Assembly: GCA_013360465.1 (NCBI GenBank)
Contig: JABWBO010000007.1
Coordinates: 207,807 to 271,806, forward strand
From: Anaerolineae bacterium
GTDB taxonomy: Bacteria > Chloroflexota > Anaerolineae > Aggregatilineales > Phototrophicaceae
Reading direction: 5' to 3'
DNA: 64,000 bases
In this document: one piece after another, positions 10,019 through 18,774 of the stretch
Numbering within the stretch: position 1 is the first letter of the stretch
How the letters are laid out: every line of letters begins with the position of its first letter
Program-made: the position numbers and the translations under genes
Notes under the pieces: model-generated
What the model saw: only the letters and a program-made list of their open reading frames with translations
Databases searched by the model: none
What the model was told of the DNA's origin: nothing

Positions 10019-11040
10019 GTCCCGATATGAATGCAACCACAGAACAGCTTACGCTTTCCTCCGCTCCGGTCGAGACCAAGCTCATCAAGATTGAGATGGT
10101 CGCTATCGACCTGGACGGCACGCTCCTGAACAGCGCCTCGCAGATGACCTCGCGCGTCGAGGCTGCCGTCAAGAGCGCCGCCGCGCAGGGGATCAGAATC
10201 GTCATCGCTACCGGCAAGACCAGGAAATCTGCCATGCCCTTCCTGGAAAGACTGGGGCTGGATGCGCTGGGTATTTTCGTGCAAGGAACCGTCACCTATA
10301 ACAGCGACGGCAGCATCCGCCACCAGCTGACGCTGGACGACTCGACGGCGCGGCAGGTGATCACCTTCGCCGAAGATCGCGGTTTCATGGTCGCGCTTTA
10401 CAGCGGGTCGCGCATTCTGCTGCGCGCACCGCACAAGGTCTTCCAGGACAGTATGCGCCATTATCACGAGGTGGACTCAGAGATCGTCGGTCCCCTACAG
10501 AACCAGGTCGGGAGCCTACCGATCAACAAGATCATCACCATCGGCGACGGACGCGCTACGACGGCGCTGCGCTGGCAGCTGGGCTTGCAGGTCAGCACGA
10601 CGGCGAGGATGGTCCAGGCGGGCATCCCGACCATGCTGGAAATCATCCCTCCCGGCGCGTCCAAGGGCGCGGCGCTCAAGCGGCTGGCGAGCGACCTGCG
10701 CATCGCTTCGGCGGCGGTCATGGCGATCGGCGACGCCGAAAACGATGTGGAAATGATCCAGTATGCCGGTATCGGCGTGGCGATGGGCAACGCCGATGAT
10801 CACGTCAAGTCATCGGCGGATCAGGTGGTCGCCAGCAACGACGCCGATGGCGTCGCCGAAGCGCTGGAAAGATGGGTGATCGTCAAGCCCCCGTCGCCCG
10901 CCGCCGACGCGGCTGAACCGGCGAAGCCCGAAGCGGCGAACGCTCCTGCCGCAGAAAAACCGGTCGCAGCGCCCGCGCCGGCTGCGAAACCAGCGCGAAA
11001 AGCCAAACCGGCGGAAGAAAAGCAGGACAAACCGTCATGA
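10006..11040 (+). CDS. HAD-superfamily (Cof-type) phosphatase with Ala/Pro/Lys-rich tail
   Basis: This cytosolic hydrolase keeps the HAD motifs: nucleophile loop MVAIDLDGTLLNS, the Thr motif VIATGKT, the Lys region and the acidic motif AIGDAENDVEMIQYAGIGVAMGNA, which is the Cof/YbjI pattern. Its substrate is probably a sugar phosphate. The last 60 residues after the catalytic domain are almost only Ala, Pro, Lys and Glu, an unusual low-complexity extension. The start may be 10006 or the in-frame ATGs at 10015 and 10027. Its stop overlaps rmlB by 4 bp. Confidence 0.8.
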
Positions 11041-12062
11041 AAAACATCCTGGTCACCGGCGGCGCGGGGTTCATCGGCAGCGCATTCGTGCGCTACATGA
11101 CTCAGCGCTACCCGGACTACAACATCGTCGTCTACGACAAGATGACTTATGCGGGCAACATGGATAACCTCCTGCTCGTCCATGATGAACCCAATTTTCG
11201 CTTCGAACGAGGTGACATCGCCAGCCGCGCCGGCGTCGCGCGGGTCCTGGCGGAGCATCAGATCGACACCATCGTCAATTTCGCCGCCGAAAGCCACGTG
11301 GACCGCAGCATCCTGGACGCCGACGCCTTCTTGCACACCAACAGCATCGGCGTGTACATCCTGCTGGACGAAGGGCGCAAACACGGCATCGGACGCTTTT
11401 TGCAGGTCTCGACCGATGAGGTCTATGGGTCGGTTCCGGTCGGCTTCTCGGTCGAAAACAGTCCCCTTGCGCCGCGCAATCCCTACTCGGCAGCCAAAGC
11501 CGGCGGCGAACTGATGGCGCGCGCCTACTTCGAGACCTACCGGATGGATGTGCTGATCACGCGCGGCAGCAATACCTTCGGTCCCTACCAGTACCCGGAG
11601 AAGCTGCTGCCCCTGTTCATCACCGAAGCGATTGACGACCGCAGACTGCCCGTTTACGGCGACGGCAGGCAGATTCGCGATTGGCTCTACGTCGAAGATC
11701 ACGTAAGCGGCATCGACGCCGTACTGCATCACGGCGCTTCTGGTGAAGCCTACAACCTCGCCGGGGAGGACCTGCGCCACAATATCGATGTCGTGCGCGC
11801 CATGCTCGAACGGCTCGGCAAGCCGGGGACGCTCATCCAGCACGTCCCCGATCGCGAAGGGCACGATCTGCGCTATGCCATGAGCAGCGAAAAAGCCGCC
11901 GCCCTGGGCTGGCAGCGCCGCTTTACCTTCGATGTCGGACTGGCGGAGACGGTGCGCTGGTACGCCGCCAATGAATGGTGGTGGCGCAAGATCAAGACCG
12001 GCGAGTACCTGGAATACTACAAGCGTCAGTATGCCGCCCGGCTGGCGGCGACGGAGGAATAG
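11037..12062 (+). CDS. rmlB: dTDP-glucose 4,6-dehydratase
   Basis: RmlB converts dTDP-glucose to dTDP-4-keto-6-deoxyglucose using bound NAD. The 341-residue extended short-chain dehydrogenase has the GGAGFIGSAF dinucleotide loop, the NFAAESHVDRSI segment, the catalytic STDEVYG triad member and the YSAAKAGGE Tyr-x-x-x-Lys motif, then TRGSNTFGPYQYPEK and RDWLYVEDH, all typical of RmlB. ATGA overlap with the HAD gene indicates translational coupling. Confidence 0.92.
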   Translation: MKNILVTGGAGFIGSAFVRYMTQRYPDYNIVVYDKMTYAGNMDNLLLVHDEPNFRFERGDIASRAGVARVLAEHQIDTIVNFAAESHVDRSILDADAFLHTNSIGVYILLDEGRKHGIGRFLQVSTDEVYGSVPVGFSVENSPLAPRNPYSAAKAGGELMARAYFETYRMDVLITRGSNTFGPYQYPEKLLPLFITEAIDDRRLPVYGDGRQIRDWLYVEDHVSGIDAVLHHGASGEAYNLAGEDLRHNIDVVRAMLERLGKPGTLIQHVPDREGHDLRYAMSSEKAAALGWQRRFTFDVGLAETVRWYAANEWWWRKIKTGEYLEYYKRQYAARLAATEE

Positions 12063-12083
12063 CGCCTCATCGGCGCGCCGCCT

Positions 12084-12479
12084 ATGCACCCGCCCGCCCG
12101 TTTCAAACTCACCGAGAGTGAATGGCGCAGCGTCCGCGAAGAGATGTACGCCGAGCTGATCGTGGTGGCAAAGGCGCGCCAGATCATCACCTATTCCGAT
12201 CTGGCGCTGCGCCTGCCGACGGCGTATGTCCATCCGGGGTCTTACGCCTTCACCCGCCTGTTGGGTGAGGTGTGCGATGCCGAGGAAGCTGCCGGGCGCG
12301 GTATGATCTGCGCGCTGGTGGTGAGCAAGGCGACCGGCATTCCCGGCGCGGGATACTTTCGCGGCGCTGCTGCGCGCGGTCGCGATGTCAGTGACCTGGA
12401 TCGCTGCTGGCGCGAAGAATGCGAGCGGGTATTCGACGCCTGGGCAGACCCGGAGGCGGCGCGTCATGACGACGAATAA
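12084..12479 (+). CDS. Small protein of unknown function, possible winged-helix fold
   Basis: This 131-residue soluble protein lies 21 bp after rmlB. The segment near residue 30 (ARQIITYSDLALRLP) resembles the opening of small winged-helix domains, and the middle (CALVVSKATGIPGAGYFRG) resembles the conserved core of a widespread uncharacterised small-protein family. That similarity is from memory and is not firm. The 3' end overlaps the zinc-ribbon/PLD gene by 14 bp, so the two are probably made together. Nothing ties it chemically to rhamnose synthesis. Confidence 0.5.
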   Translation: MHPPARFKLTESEWRSVREEMYAELIVVAKARQIITYSDLALRLPTAYVHPGSYAFTRLLGEVCDAEEAAGRGMICALVVSKATGIPGAGYFRGAAARGRDVSDLDRCWREECERVFDAWADPEAARHDDE

Positions 12480-13203
12480 GATGCAGCACTTTGACATCGC
12501 CTCGCTGCTGCGCTTCATGCCGCCGCAGGTCGCCTGTGAGCGCTGCTGCGCCCTGCTGCCTCACCTCGACGGCATCTGCCCGGTCTGCGGCGTCGAGTAC
12601 ATCCTCACCGAGGAATTCCCGACCTACAGCGACTATTTCCGCCAGCGCGGGCTGACCATCCAGTTTCATGATCTGATCGAACACAGCCAGCGGCTCGCCC
12701 GCATCGCCCGGCAGATCCGCGAGTCTAACGGCGGACAGACCAGCAGCCATTACCCACCGATGCGCGCGCTGCTAACGGCGCTGCACAGCGCCGAGCGCTT
12801 CGTGCATTTCACCACCTACGGCTTGAGCGCCCTGCTGCTCGGTGCGCTCAAGCTGACGGCGCAGCGGGTGGATGTGCGCGGCATCGTCTCTGGTGTGAAG
12901 AGCGACATCATGATGCGCGAGATGACCGATTATCAGGATGAAGCGCCGCACCTGCACCTGCGCGCTTTTTCGGGCGAAGAGACCTACTTCCCGCATCAGA
13001 AGATCATCGTCATCGACGGTCTGATGGCGTTCAAAGGCTCTGCCAACATGACTGACATCGGCTGGCGTAAGGCGGCGCGCGGGCAGGAGATCATCGAAGT
13101 CGTCACCGATGTGGCGGAAGTGGTCGAACTGAACAACCGCTTCTTCAGTCCGGCGTGGGCGGGCGATCATGCCGGCGAACGAATCCTGATGACCGCCTAC
13201 TAG
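12466..13203 (+). CDS. Zinc-ribbon/phospholipase D-like domain protein
   Basis: This 245-residue protein has an N-terminal four-cysteine knuckle (CERC and CPVC, about residues 23-42) and a C-terminal PLD-like domain. The active-site-like strand HQKIIVIDGLMAFKGSANMT near residue 175 keeps the His-x-Lys pair, the following Asp and the GSANMT turn of PLD nucleases and lipases. There is one such motif, so activity would require a dimer, as in the Nuc endonuclease. The start at 12466 is chosen because it overlaps the upstream gene and opens before the zinc ribbon. Its substrate is unknown; a nuclease is the simplest guess. Confidence 0.65.
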   Translation: MTTNKMQHFDIASLLRFMPPQVACERCCALLPHLDGICPVCGVEYILTEEFPTYSDYFRQRGLTIQFHDLIEHSQRLARIARQIRESNGGQTSSHYPPMRALLTALHSAERFVHFTTYGLSALLLGALKLTAQRVDVRGIVSGVKSDIMMREMTDYQDEAPHLHLRAFSGEETYFPHQKIIVIDGLMAFKGSANMTDIGWRKAARGQEIIEVVTDVAEVVELNNRFFSPAWAGDHAGERILMTAY

Positions 13204-13217
13204 ACAAGCGAGACAAT

Positions 13218-14069
13218 ATGCGCATCATCGTCACCGGAGCAGCCGGCAGGCTGGGCGGCGCGCTGAAGCAGCGCTTGGGGGATCACGACGTGATCGGCGT
13301 GGATGTCGCTGACTTCGATGTCGCCGATTTCGCCGCCGTGCGCGCCTTCGTCGATGCCGCGAAACCCGATCTACTCCTCCACTGCGCCGCCTGGACCGAC
13401 GTCGATGGCTGCGCCCGCGACCCGGAGCGCGCCATTCGCATCAACGGCTTCGGCGCGGGTAATCTGGCGCAAGCCGCCGCCAGGGTCGGTGCGGCAGTCC
13501 TCTACATCAGCAGCAACGAGGTATTCGACGGCAAAGCTGCCCGCCCCTATCATGAGTACGACGCCGCTGCCCCGGTGAATGCCTACGGCTACAGCAAATG
13601 GATCGGCGAGCAGGAGACCGCCCGCGCCACGCCGCGCCACTATATCGTGCGGACCTCATGGCTGTTCGCTCACGGCGGGCGCAATTTCATTCAGACGATC
13701 ATGAATGCCGCCCGCGAAGGGCGAACACTTCGGGTGGTGACCGACGAGATCGCCTGCCCCACCTACAACGACGACCTCGCCGACGCCATCGCGCGGCTGA
13801 TCGGGACGGAGCGCTACGGGGTCTATCATCTGGTCGGCGAAGGCGTCTGCTCCCGCTTCGAATTCGCCCAGCACATCCTCAGACGCAGCGGGCTGACGGC
13901 AGAAATCCACGCCATTCGCAGCGCAGAGTGGGATCGCGCTTCGACACCGCCCGCCTACACGCCGCTGCGCAACCTCGCCGGCGCGGCGTTGGGCATCGTC
14001 CTTCCCGAATGGAGGCTCGCCGTCGATACCTTCCTGCGGCGCGAGGGAGCGCTGGTCGAATCGCCATGA
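13218..14069 (+). CDS. rmlD: dTDP-4-dehydrorhamnose reductase
   Basis: RmlD carries out the last reduction to dTDP-L-rhamnose. The 283-residue protein has the GAAGRLGG nucleotide loop, the CAAWTDVDGCARDPERA segment, STSNEVF-like SSNEVFDG and the YGYSKWIGE Tyr-x-x-x-Lys motif, then RTSWLFAHGGRNF and CPTYNDDLA, all diagnostic for RmlD. The ATG at 13218 starts exactly at the beta-strand preceding the nucleotide loop. Its stop overlaps the next glycosyltransferase in ATGA. RmlC, the epimerase acting before it, is not in this window. Confidence 0.9.
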   Translation: MRIIVTGAAGRLGGALKQRLGDHDVIGVDVADFDVADFAAVRAFVDAAKPDLLLHCAAWTDVDGCARDPERAIRINGFGAGNLAQAAARVGAAVLYISSNEVFDGKAARPYHEYDAAAPVNAYGYSKWIGEQETARATPRHYIVRTSWLFAHGGRNFIQTIMNAAREGRTLRVVTDEIACPTYNDDLADAIARLIGTERYGVYHLVGEGVCSRFEFAQHILRRSGLTAEIHAIRSAEWDRASTPPAYTPLRNLAGAALGIVLPEWRLAVDTFLRREGALVESP

Positions 14070-15043
14070 TCGCCGGTACGCCTGGGCTGACCCAGACGAC
14101 CGGCAGGGAAGGACTGCTCTCGGTTGTCATCCCCAACTGGAACGGGCTAAGGTTTCTTGAAACTTGCCTGAACGCGCTCGCCGCGCAGTCCCATGGTTCG
14201 ATGGAGACGATCCTGGTGGATAATGCCTCCGATGACGGATCGACGGCGTTCATTCGGCTGCGTTATCCCTGGGTGAAGCTGATCGCCCTGACCGAAAATC
14301 GCGGTTTCACCGGCGCGTGCAACGCCGGAATGCAGGCGGCGCAGGGAGAGTTCATCTGCCTGCTGAACAACGACACTGAGGTCGAACCCGGTTGGGCGGC
14401 GGCGGTGATCGAGTCCTTTCGCCGACACCCGCAGATCGGCAGCGTCGCCAGCAAGATGCGGCTGTTCGAGAAGCGCGATCACCTGCACACTGCGGGCGAT
14501 TTTTTCACGCGCGACGGACGCCCCGGCAATCGCGGCGTGTGGGAACGCGACGAGGGCCAGTACGACCGTGAGGAGTTCGTGTTCAGCGCCTGCGGCGGGT
14601 CGGCGGTCTACCGGCGCGCCATGCTCAGCGAAATCGGGCTGTTGGACGATGACTTCTTCTTTTCGCTGGAAGATGTAGATCTCGGTTGGCGCGCTCAGCT
14701 TGCCGGGTGGAGGTGTCTTTACACACCTGCGGCTGTGGTGTACCATCATCTTTCGGCAACAGGCGGGGGCGTCACCGCCAGTTATTTCGTAGGACGCAAT
14801 ACGATCTACCTGCTCGTGAAAGATTTCCCGCTGTGGCGTAAGTACGGCTGGCGGATCGTTCGAGAGCAGGCGCGTACCGCCTGGGAGGCGCTGCGCGCGT
14901 GGCGCGGCGACGCAGCCCGCGCCCGGCTGCGCGGCATGGCGGCGGGCGTGCGTGGTATCCCTCTCATGCGGCGCAAGCGGCGTCAGATCATGGCGCAGCG
15001 CCGGCTGAGTGATGCCGAAATCGAAAACCTGTTGAGCGCCTAA
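14066..15043 (+). CDS. GT2 glycosyltransferase, rhamnosyltransferase-like
   Basis: This 325-residue inverting transferase has the GT-A layout: SVVIPNWNGLRFLETCL, NASDDGST, LTENRGFTGACNAGM, the DxD-like LLNNDTEVEPGW and the acceptor-base region FFFSLEDVDLGWRAQLAGW. It resembles WbbL-type rhamnosyltransferases, fitting its coupling to rmlD by an ATGA overlap. The C-terminal 80 residues are basic (RRKRRQ) and may contact the membrane. The exact donor and acceptor are not visible from sequence. Confidence 0.8.
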   Translation: MIAGTPGLTQTTGREGLLSVVIPNWNGLRFLETCLNALAAQSHGSMETILVDNASDDGSTAFIRLRYPWVKLIALTENRGFTGACNAGMQAAQGEFICLLNNDTEVEPGWAAAVIESFRRHPQIGSVASKMRLFEKRDHLHTAGDFFTRDGRPGNRGVWERDEGQYDREEFVFSACGGSAVYRRAMLSEIGLLDDDFFFSLEDVDLGWRAQLAGWRCLYTPAAVVYHHLSATGGGVTASYFVGRNTIYLLVKDFPLWRKYGWRIVREQARTAWEALRAWRGDAARARLRGMAAGVRGIPLMRRKRRQIMAQRRLSDAEIENLLSA

Positions 15044-15104
15044 CTGATGTCGCCGGCGTCCGAATCATGACGAGACCCCGGCGCGCCCCTCGGAGATAGC
15101 AGCA

Positions 15105-15851
15105 TTGAGTGTTCGTCCGTTCCTGTCGATCATCATTCCGGCGCATAATGAGGAAGCCCGACTTCCGCCGAGCCTCGCCAAGATCGACGCCTTTCTGAAG
15201 ACTCAACCCTACACCGCCGAGGTCATCGTGGTTGAGAACGGCAGCCGCGACCGCACTGCCGAAGTCACCCGTGCCTTCGCGGCAGATCATCCGTATGTGC
15301 GGCTGATGGTGGTAGACACGCGCGGCAAGGGGCTTGCCGTCAAGGCAGGTATGCTGGCAGCGCACGGTGAGTACCGTTTCATCTGCGACACCGACCTTTC
15401 GATGCCCATTGAGGAGATCACCAAGTTCCTGCCGCCCGCCTGCGACGGCTACGACATCAGCATCGCCACCCGTGAGGGCAAAGGCGCGCAGCGCATTGGC
15501 GAGCCGGAGTACCGTCACCTGATGGGACGTGTCAACAACCTGATCATCAAGGTTTTCGCCGTACCCGACTTCGAAGATACGCAGTGCGGCTTCAAGATGT
15601 TTTCCGCCGCCGCCGCCGATGACCTGTTCAGCGTGCAGCAGATGTCGGGAATCGGCTTCGACGTGGAAATTCTGTTCATCGCCAAGCGCCGCCGCTACCG
15701 CGTCCGCGAAGTGCCGATCACCTGGTACTTCGACGCCGACAGTCGGATGCGTCTGGTGCAGGATTCGCTCAATATGCTGCGCGAGATTCGCGAAATCCGC
15801 CGCAACTGGGGGCGTGGGTTGTATGCCAGGCGAGAAAACAGCAGGGCTTGA
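15105..15851 (+). CDS. GT2 polyprenyl-phosphate glycosyltransferase (DPG/DPM synthase-like)
   Basis: This 248-residue GT-A protein has SIIIPAHNEEARLPPSL, VVENGSRDRTAEV, RGKGLAVKAGM and the DxD site CDTDLSMPIEE, then DTQCGFKMFS, the pattern of dolichyl/undecaprenyl-phosphate glucosyl- or mannosyltransferases (ALG5 type). It would load a sugar onto a lipid carrier at the inner membrane. The start is a TTG at 15105, preceded by CGGAG at nine bases; no ATG fits the conserved N-terminus. The 3' end overlaps rnhB by 29 bp. Confidence 0.8.
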   Translation: MSVRPFLSIIIPAHNEEARLPPSLAKIDAFLKTQPYTAEVIVVENGSRDRTAEVTRAFAADHPYVRLMVVDTRGKGLAVKAGMLAAHGEYRFICDTDLSMPIEEITKFLPPACDGYDISIATREGKGAQRIGEPEYRHLMGRVNNLIIKVFAVPDFEDTQCGFKMFSAAAADDLFSVQQMSGIGFDVEILFIAKRRRYRVREVPITWYFDADSRMRLVQDSLNMLREIREIRRNWGRGLYARRENSRA

Positions 15852-16542
15852 TCTGGAGCGCGATCTCTGGCGGCGGGGGTTTCGCCGGGTGATCGGCATG
15901 GACGAAGCGGGGCGCGGCGCATGGGCAGGTCCCGTCATGGCGGGCGCAGTGTGCCTGCCGCCGCAGGACTCCCCCGATGACGCTCCTCACGATGATCTGC
16001 GCGCCATCCTGGCAGGAGTCCGCGACAGCAAGCAGATGACCGCCCGCGCGCGCGAACGCCTCTTCGACCGCATCACGACGACGGCGCTCGCCTGGGGCGT
16101 AGGCAGCGCCGATGCCCAGGAGATCGACGACCTGGGCGTTGTCCCGGCGACCTGCCTCGCCATGCGCCGCGCCCTGGAAGCGCTCCGCCAGGGAGTCGCT
16201 GCGATCCTTCCCGACTTCCTGCTGATGGACCTGATCCGCTGTACGCCGTTCGAACTCTACGCCGGCGAATCTCTACCCTACCAGTCCTACGTGCGCGGCG
16301 ACAGTCGAAGTCTGAGCATCGCCGCCGCCAGCATCCTGGCGAAGGTCAGCCGTGACCGCCACATGATCGAACAGGATCAGCGCTACCCGGAATATGGCTT
16401 CGCCGTTCACAAAGGCTACGGCGTGCCATCGCACCGCCGCGCCATCGAGACGCACGGCGCGCTCCCTCTGCATCGCATGAGCTTCGCTCCACTCCGCGAA
16501 GCGCCGAGGCGCGAAGTCATCACCCAGGAGCATCTCCGTTGA
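15823..16542 (+). CDS. rnhB: Ribonuclease HII
   Basis: RNase HII removes ribonucleotides from DNA-RNA hybrids. The 239-residue protein shows GMDEAGRGAWAGPV with the catalytic Asp-Glu, DSKQMTARARERLF, a third acidic site in LLMDLIR, GDSRSLSIAAASILAKVSRDR and YGFAVHKGYG. The usual LIDG third-Asp motif reads LMDL, a mild variation. It starts inside the end of the preceding glycosyltransferase gene, so it is co-translated with the polysaccharide genes, though the functions are unrelated. Confidence 0.92.
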   Translation: MPGEKTAGLDLERDLWRRGFRRVIGMDEAGRGAWAGPVMAGAVCLPPQDSPDDAPHDDLRAILAGVRDSKQMTARARERLFDRITTTALAWGVGSADAQEIDDLGVVPATCLAMRRALEALRQGVAAILPDFLLMDLIRCTPFELYAGESLPYQSYVRGDSRSLSIAAASILAKVSRDRHMIEQDQRYPEYGFAVHKGYGVPSHRRAIETHGALPLHRMSFAPLREAPRREVITQEHLR

Positions 16543-16576
16543 ACGCCGCGCCGCCCCAGACCACGAGCGCAGTTCG

Positions 16577-17683
16577 ATGAAGCTGGCGCTCGTTCATGAC
16601 TGGCTCAACCAGCGCGGCGGCGCGGAAGATGTCCTGGAGACGCTGGTCGCGCGGCATCCATCTGCGCCGGTCTATACCAGCATCTTCGCGCCCGATCTCA
16701 TGCCGCTGTTCTACGGCGACTGGGATATTCATCCACTGTGGATCGACCGGCTGCCGGGGATTCACCGGCATCATCAACCTTATCTGCCCTTCTACCCGCT
16801 TGCCTGGGATCGCCTCGACCTCTCGGCGTACGATGTCGCCCTGAGCAACAAGAGCGGGTTCTGTCACGGCTTCCGCTGCGGGGACAGCACACTCCATATC
16901 TGCTACTGCCTCGCACCCACGCGCTACGTCTGGGGGCTGGATTCCTACGTCGAGCGGGAGGGGTTAGGACGCGCCGCCCGAATCGCGCTGCGACCGCTGA
17001 TCGCACTGCTTCGGCGGTGGGATTTCGCCGCCGCGCAGCGTGTACACCACTTCGTCGCCATCTCGACGGAAATCCAGCAGCGCATCAGGACGTACTATCG
17101 GCGCGACTCGGAAATCATCTATCCCCCGGTCGACACTCAGCGCTTCCAACCTGCCGCCAGAGTCGAAGATTACTTCCTGGTAGTCTCACGGTTGATCCCC
17201 TACAAGCGAATCGATCTGGCGGTGGAAGCGGCGACACGGCTGAGCCTGCCGCTGAAAGTGGCAGGCAGAGGGCGCGACATGGAACGGCTGAAATCACTCG
17301 CCGGTCCAACGGTCGAGTTTCTGGGTTACGTTTCCGACGACGACCTGCCCGATCTGATGGCGCGCTGCAAGGCGTTCCTCTTCCCCGGCTTAGAAGATTT
17401 CGGCATCACCCCGGTGCAGGCGCAGGCGGCGGGACGCCCGGTCATCGCTTACGGCGGGGGCGGCGCGCTCGACACGGTCATCCCCGGCAGGACGGGCGTC
17501 CTGTTTTCATCAATGACGGTCGAGAGCCTGATGGGAGCGATGGAGTCGTTCGATGCCGGCGCGTTCGATGTCCGCGTCCTGCGCGACCATGCCGAGCGCT
17601 TCGACACCCGCGTCTTCAACCGAGAGATCGAGGAAACCCTCGACCGCACCTGGACGGCGTTTCGCGCCGCGCGACAAAGCTGA
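16577..17683 (+). CDS. GT4-family glycosyltransferase
   Basis: This 368-residue GT-B protein opens with KLALVHDWLNQRGGAEDVLETL, the N-terminus seen in WbaZ-like mannosyltransferases. The C-terminal domain has VVSRLIPYKRIDLAVEAA, LKVAGRGRDMERLK, VEFLGYVSDDDLPDLMARCKAFLFPGLEDFGITPVQAQAAG-type nucleotide-sugar binding (the E-x7-E-like site is GLEDFGITPVQAQ). It would add one sugar to the repeating unit on the cytoplasmic face. It starts 34 bp after rnhB and is the last transferase of the cluster. Confidence 0.82.
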   Translation: MKLALVHDWLNQRGGAEDVLETLVARHPSAPVYTSIFAPDLMPLFYGDWDIHPLWIDRLPGIHRHHQPYLPFYPLAWDRLDLSAYDVALSNKSGFCHGFRCGDSTLHICYCLAPTRYVWGLDSYVEREGLGRAARIALRPLIALLRRWDFAAAQRVHHFVAISTEIQQRIRTYYRRDSEIIYPPVDTQRFQPAARVEDYFLVVSRLIPYKRIDLAVEAATRLSLPLKVAGRGRDMERLKSLAGPTVEFLGYVSDDDLPDLMARCKAFLFPGLEDFGITPVQAQAAGRPVIAYGGGGALDTVIPGRTGVLFSSMTVESLMGAMESFDAGAFDVRVLRDHAERFDTRVFNREIEETLDRTWTAFRAARQS

Positions 17684-17798
17684 CTCTTGCGTCCCTGCAC
17701 CTTTTCGATAAGGTTATGGAGCCTGTTGGGCACGGCGATCTCATTCGTTTTTCGTATCTGCACGGGCGCGGCACGCCGCGCTGGCGAGGATCAACAGC

Positions 17799-18461
17799 AT
17801 GGAACTGCGCATCGTCTGGCGGGTATTCCGCCGCTGGTGGTGGCTGGGACTCATTCCGGTGGTGATCGCCTCGGTCGTGACCCTGCCCAGCCTGCTCAAC
17901 CGCCCAACGACCTCCGGCGGTTTCGCCAAGAGTATCACCTACAGCGCGGCGCAGTCGCTCGAAGCCATCCCGCGCACCGAAGGCGACTACCAGGACATCT
18001 GGCTGTCCTCGGAACTGACCGTGAACGCCTTCACCGACTGGATACGCGGCAGCCGCTTCAAGGATGAAGTCGCAGCCGCTGCCGGCGTCGACGGCGCGTT
18101 GTTCGGCATCGCGGCGGATAATGCCCGAAGCGTCGGGCGTATCGATTTGAGTTACCCCACCGCCGAAGGGTTGGAGGCGATTGGCGCGGCGGTGATCGAG
18201 GTGCTTTCGACGCGCAGCGCCGACTATTTCGCCCAACTGGGCGGCGAAGCTGCCACCGTGACGCTGCTGGGAGAAACACCGGTCACACCCGCGCCGCCGC
18301 CGCTGACCGACCGCTTCGCGCCGCTGGTGCGGATCGCGCTCGGCGCTGCCGCCGGTGTGCTGCTCATGGCGCTGGCATATTTCCTCGATCCATTCGTACA
18401 CAGCCGCGAAGATGTCATCGCCGCCGGCATCAGGGTCGTCGGCGCGATCCCGCGCCGCTGA
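17799..18461 (+). CDS. Second Wzz-like chain-length protein
   Basis: This 220-residue membrane protein has the same build as the product at 7373: a span at about residues 15-32 (WWWLGLIPVVIASVVTL), an extracytoplasmic part and a second span near residue 185 (ALGAAAGVLLMALAYFL), ending in HSREDVIAAGIRVVGAIPRR, close to the tail of the first copy. Wzz-like genes thus bracket the whole cluster. It lacks its own kinase partner. A 115-bp gap precedes it, so it may have a separate promoter. Confidence 0.7.
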   Translation: MELRIVWRVFRRWWWLGLIPVVIASVVTLPSLLNRPTTSGGFAKSITYSAAQSLEAIPRTEGDYQDIWLSSELTVNAFTDWIRGSRFKDEVAAAAGVDGALFGIAADNARSVGRIDLSYPTAEGLEAIGAAVIEVLSTRSADYFAQLGGEAATVTLLGETPVTPAPPPLTDRFAPLVRIALGAAAGVLLMALAYFLDPFVHSREDVIAAGIRVVGAIPRR

Positions 18462-18465
18462 CGGG

Positions 18466-18747
18466 TCAATCCTGCCCTTTGCGCCGCGCTTCGCTGCGCA
18501 CGAAATAGAGCGCCATCACCAGCGTACCGATGCTGAACAGCCCCCCCACCAGGACGCCGACGAACAATGCCTGATAGGCGGTGTTGCCCTGCGCCGCGCC
18601 GATCAGGGTCATCAGGATCACGCTGACCACGATGCCGACCGCCGACACGATGACCGGCGAGAGCCAGCGCCGGCGGATGGCGAGATACATCACGAAAAGC
18701 ACCAGCGCAAATATGAAATAAAGCAGCCAGCTTGTTGCGTTCTCCAT
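18466..18747 (-). CDS. Small three-span membrane protein
   Basis: This 93-residue protein is almost entirely hydrophobic, with spans at about residues 5-23, 30-50 and 62-82. No family is recognised. It is convergent with the Wzz-like gene, only 4 bp apart, and is downstream of and probably co-transcribed with the formamidase gene, whose stop is 27 bp upstream of its start. Confidence 0.55.
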   Translation of the reverse strand: MENATSWLLYFIFALVLFVMYLAIRRRWLSPVIVSAVGIVVSVILMTLIGAAQGNTAYQALFVGVLVGGLFSIGTLVMALYFVRSEARRKGQD

Positions 18748-18774
18748 AGCGTTCTCTCTTCTTTCGCGCCCCGT

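Noticed and set aside
10821..12518. Very long open frame on the minus strand opposite the HAD and rmlB genes
   Set aside because: It is antisense to two unmistakable genes; the long frame is a by-product of high-GC codon bias. Its translation has no recognisable domain.
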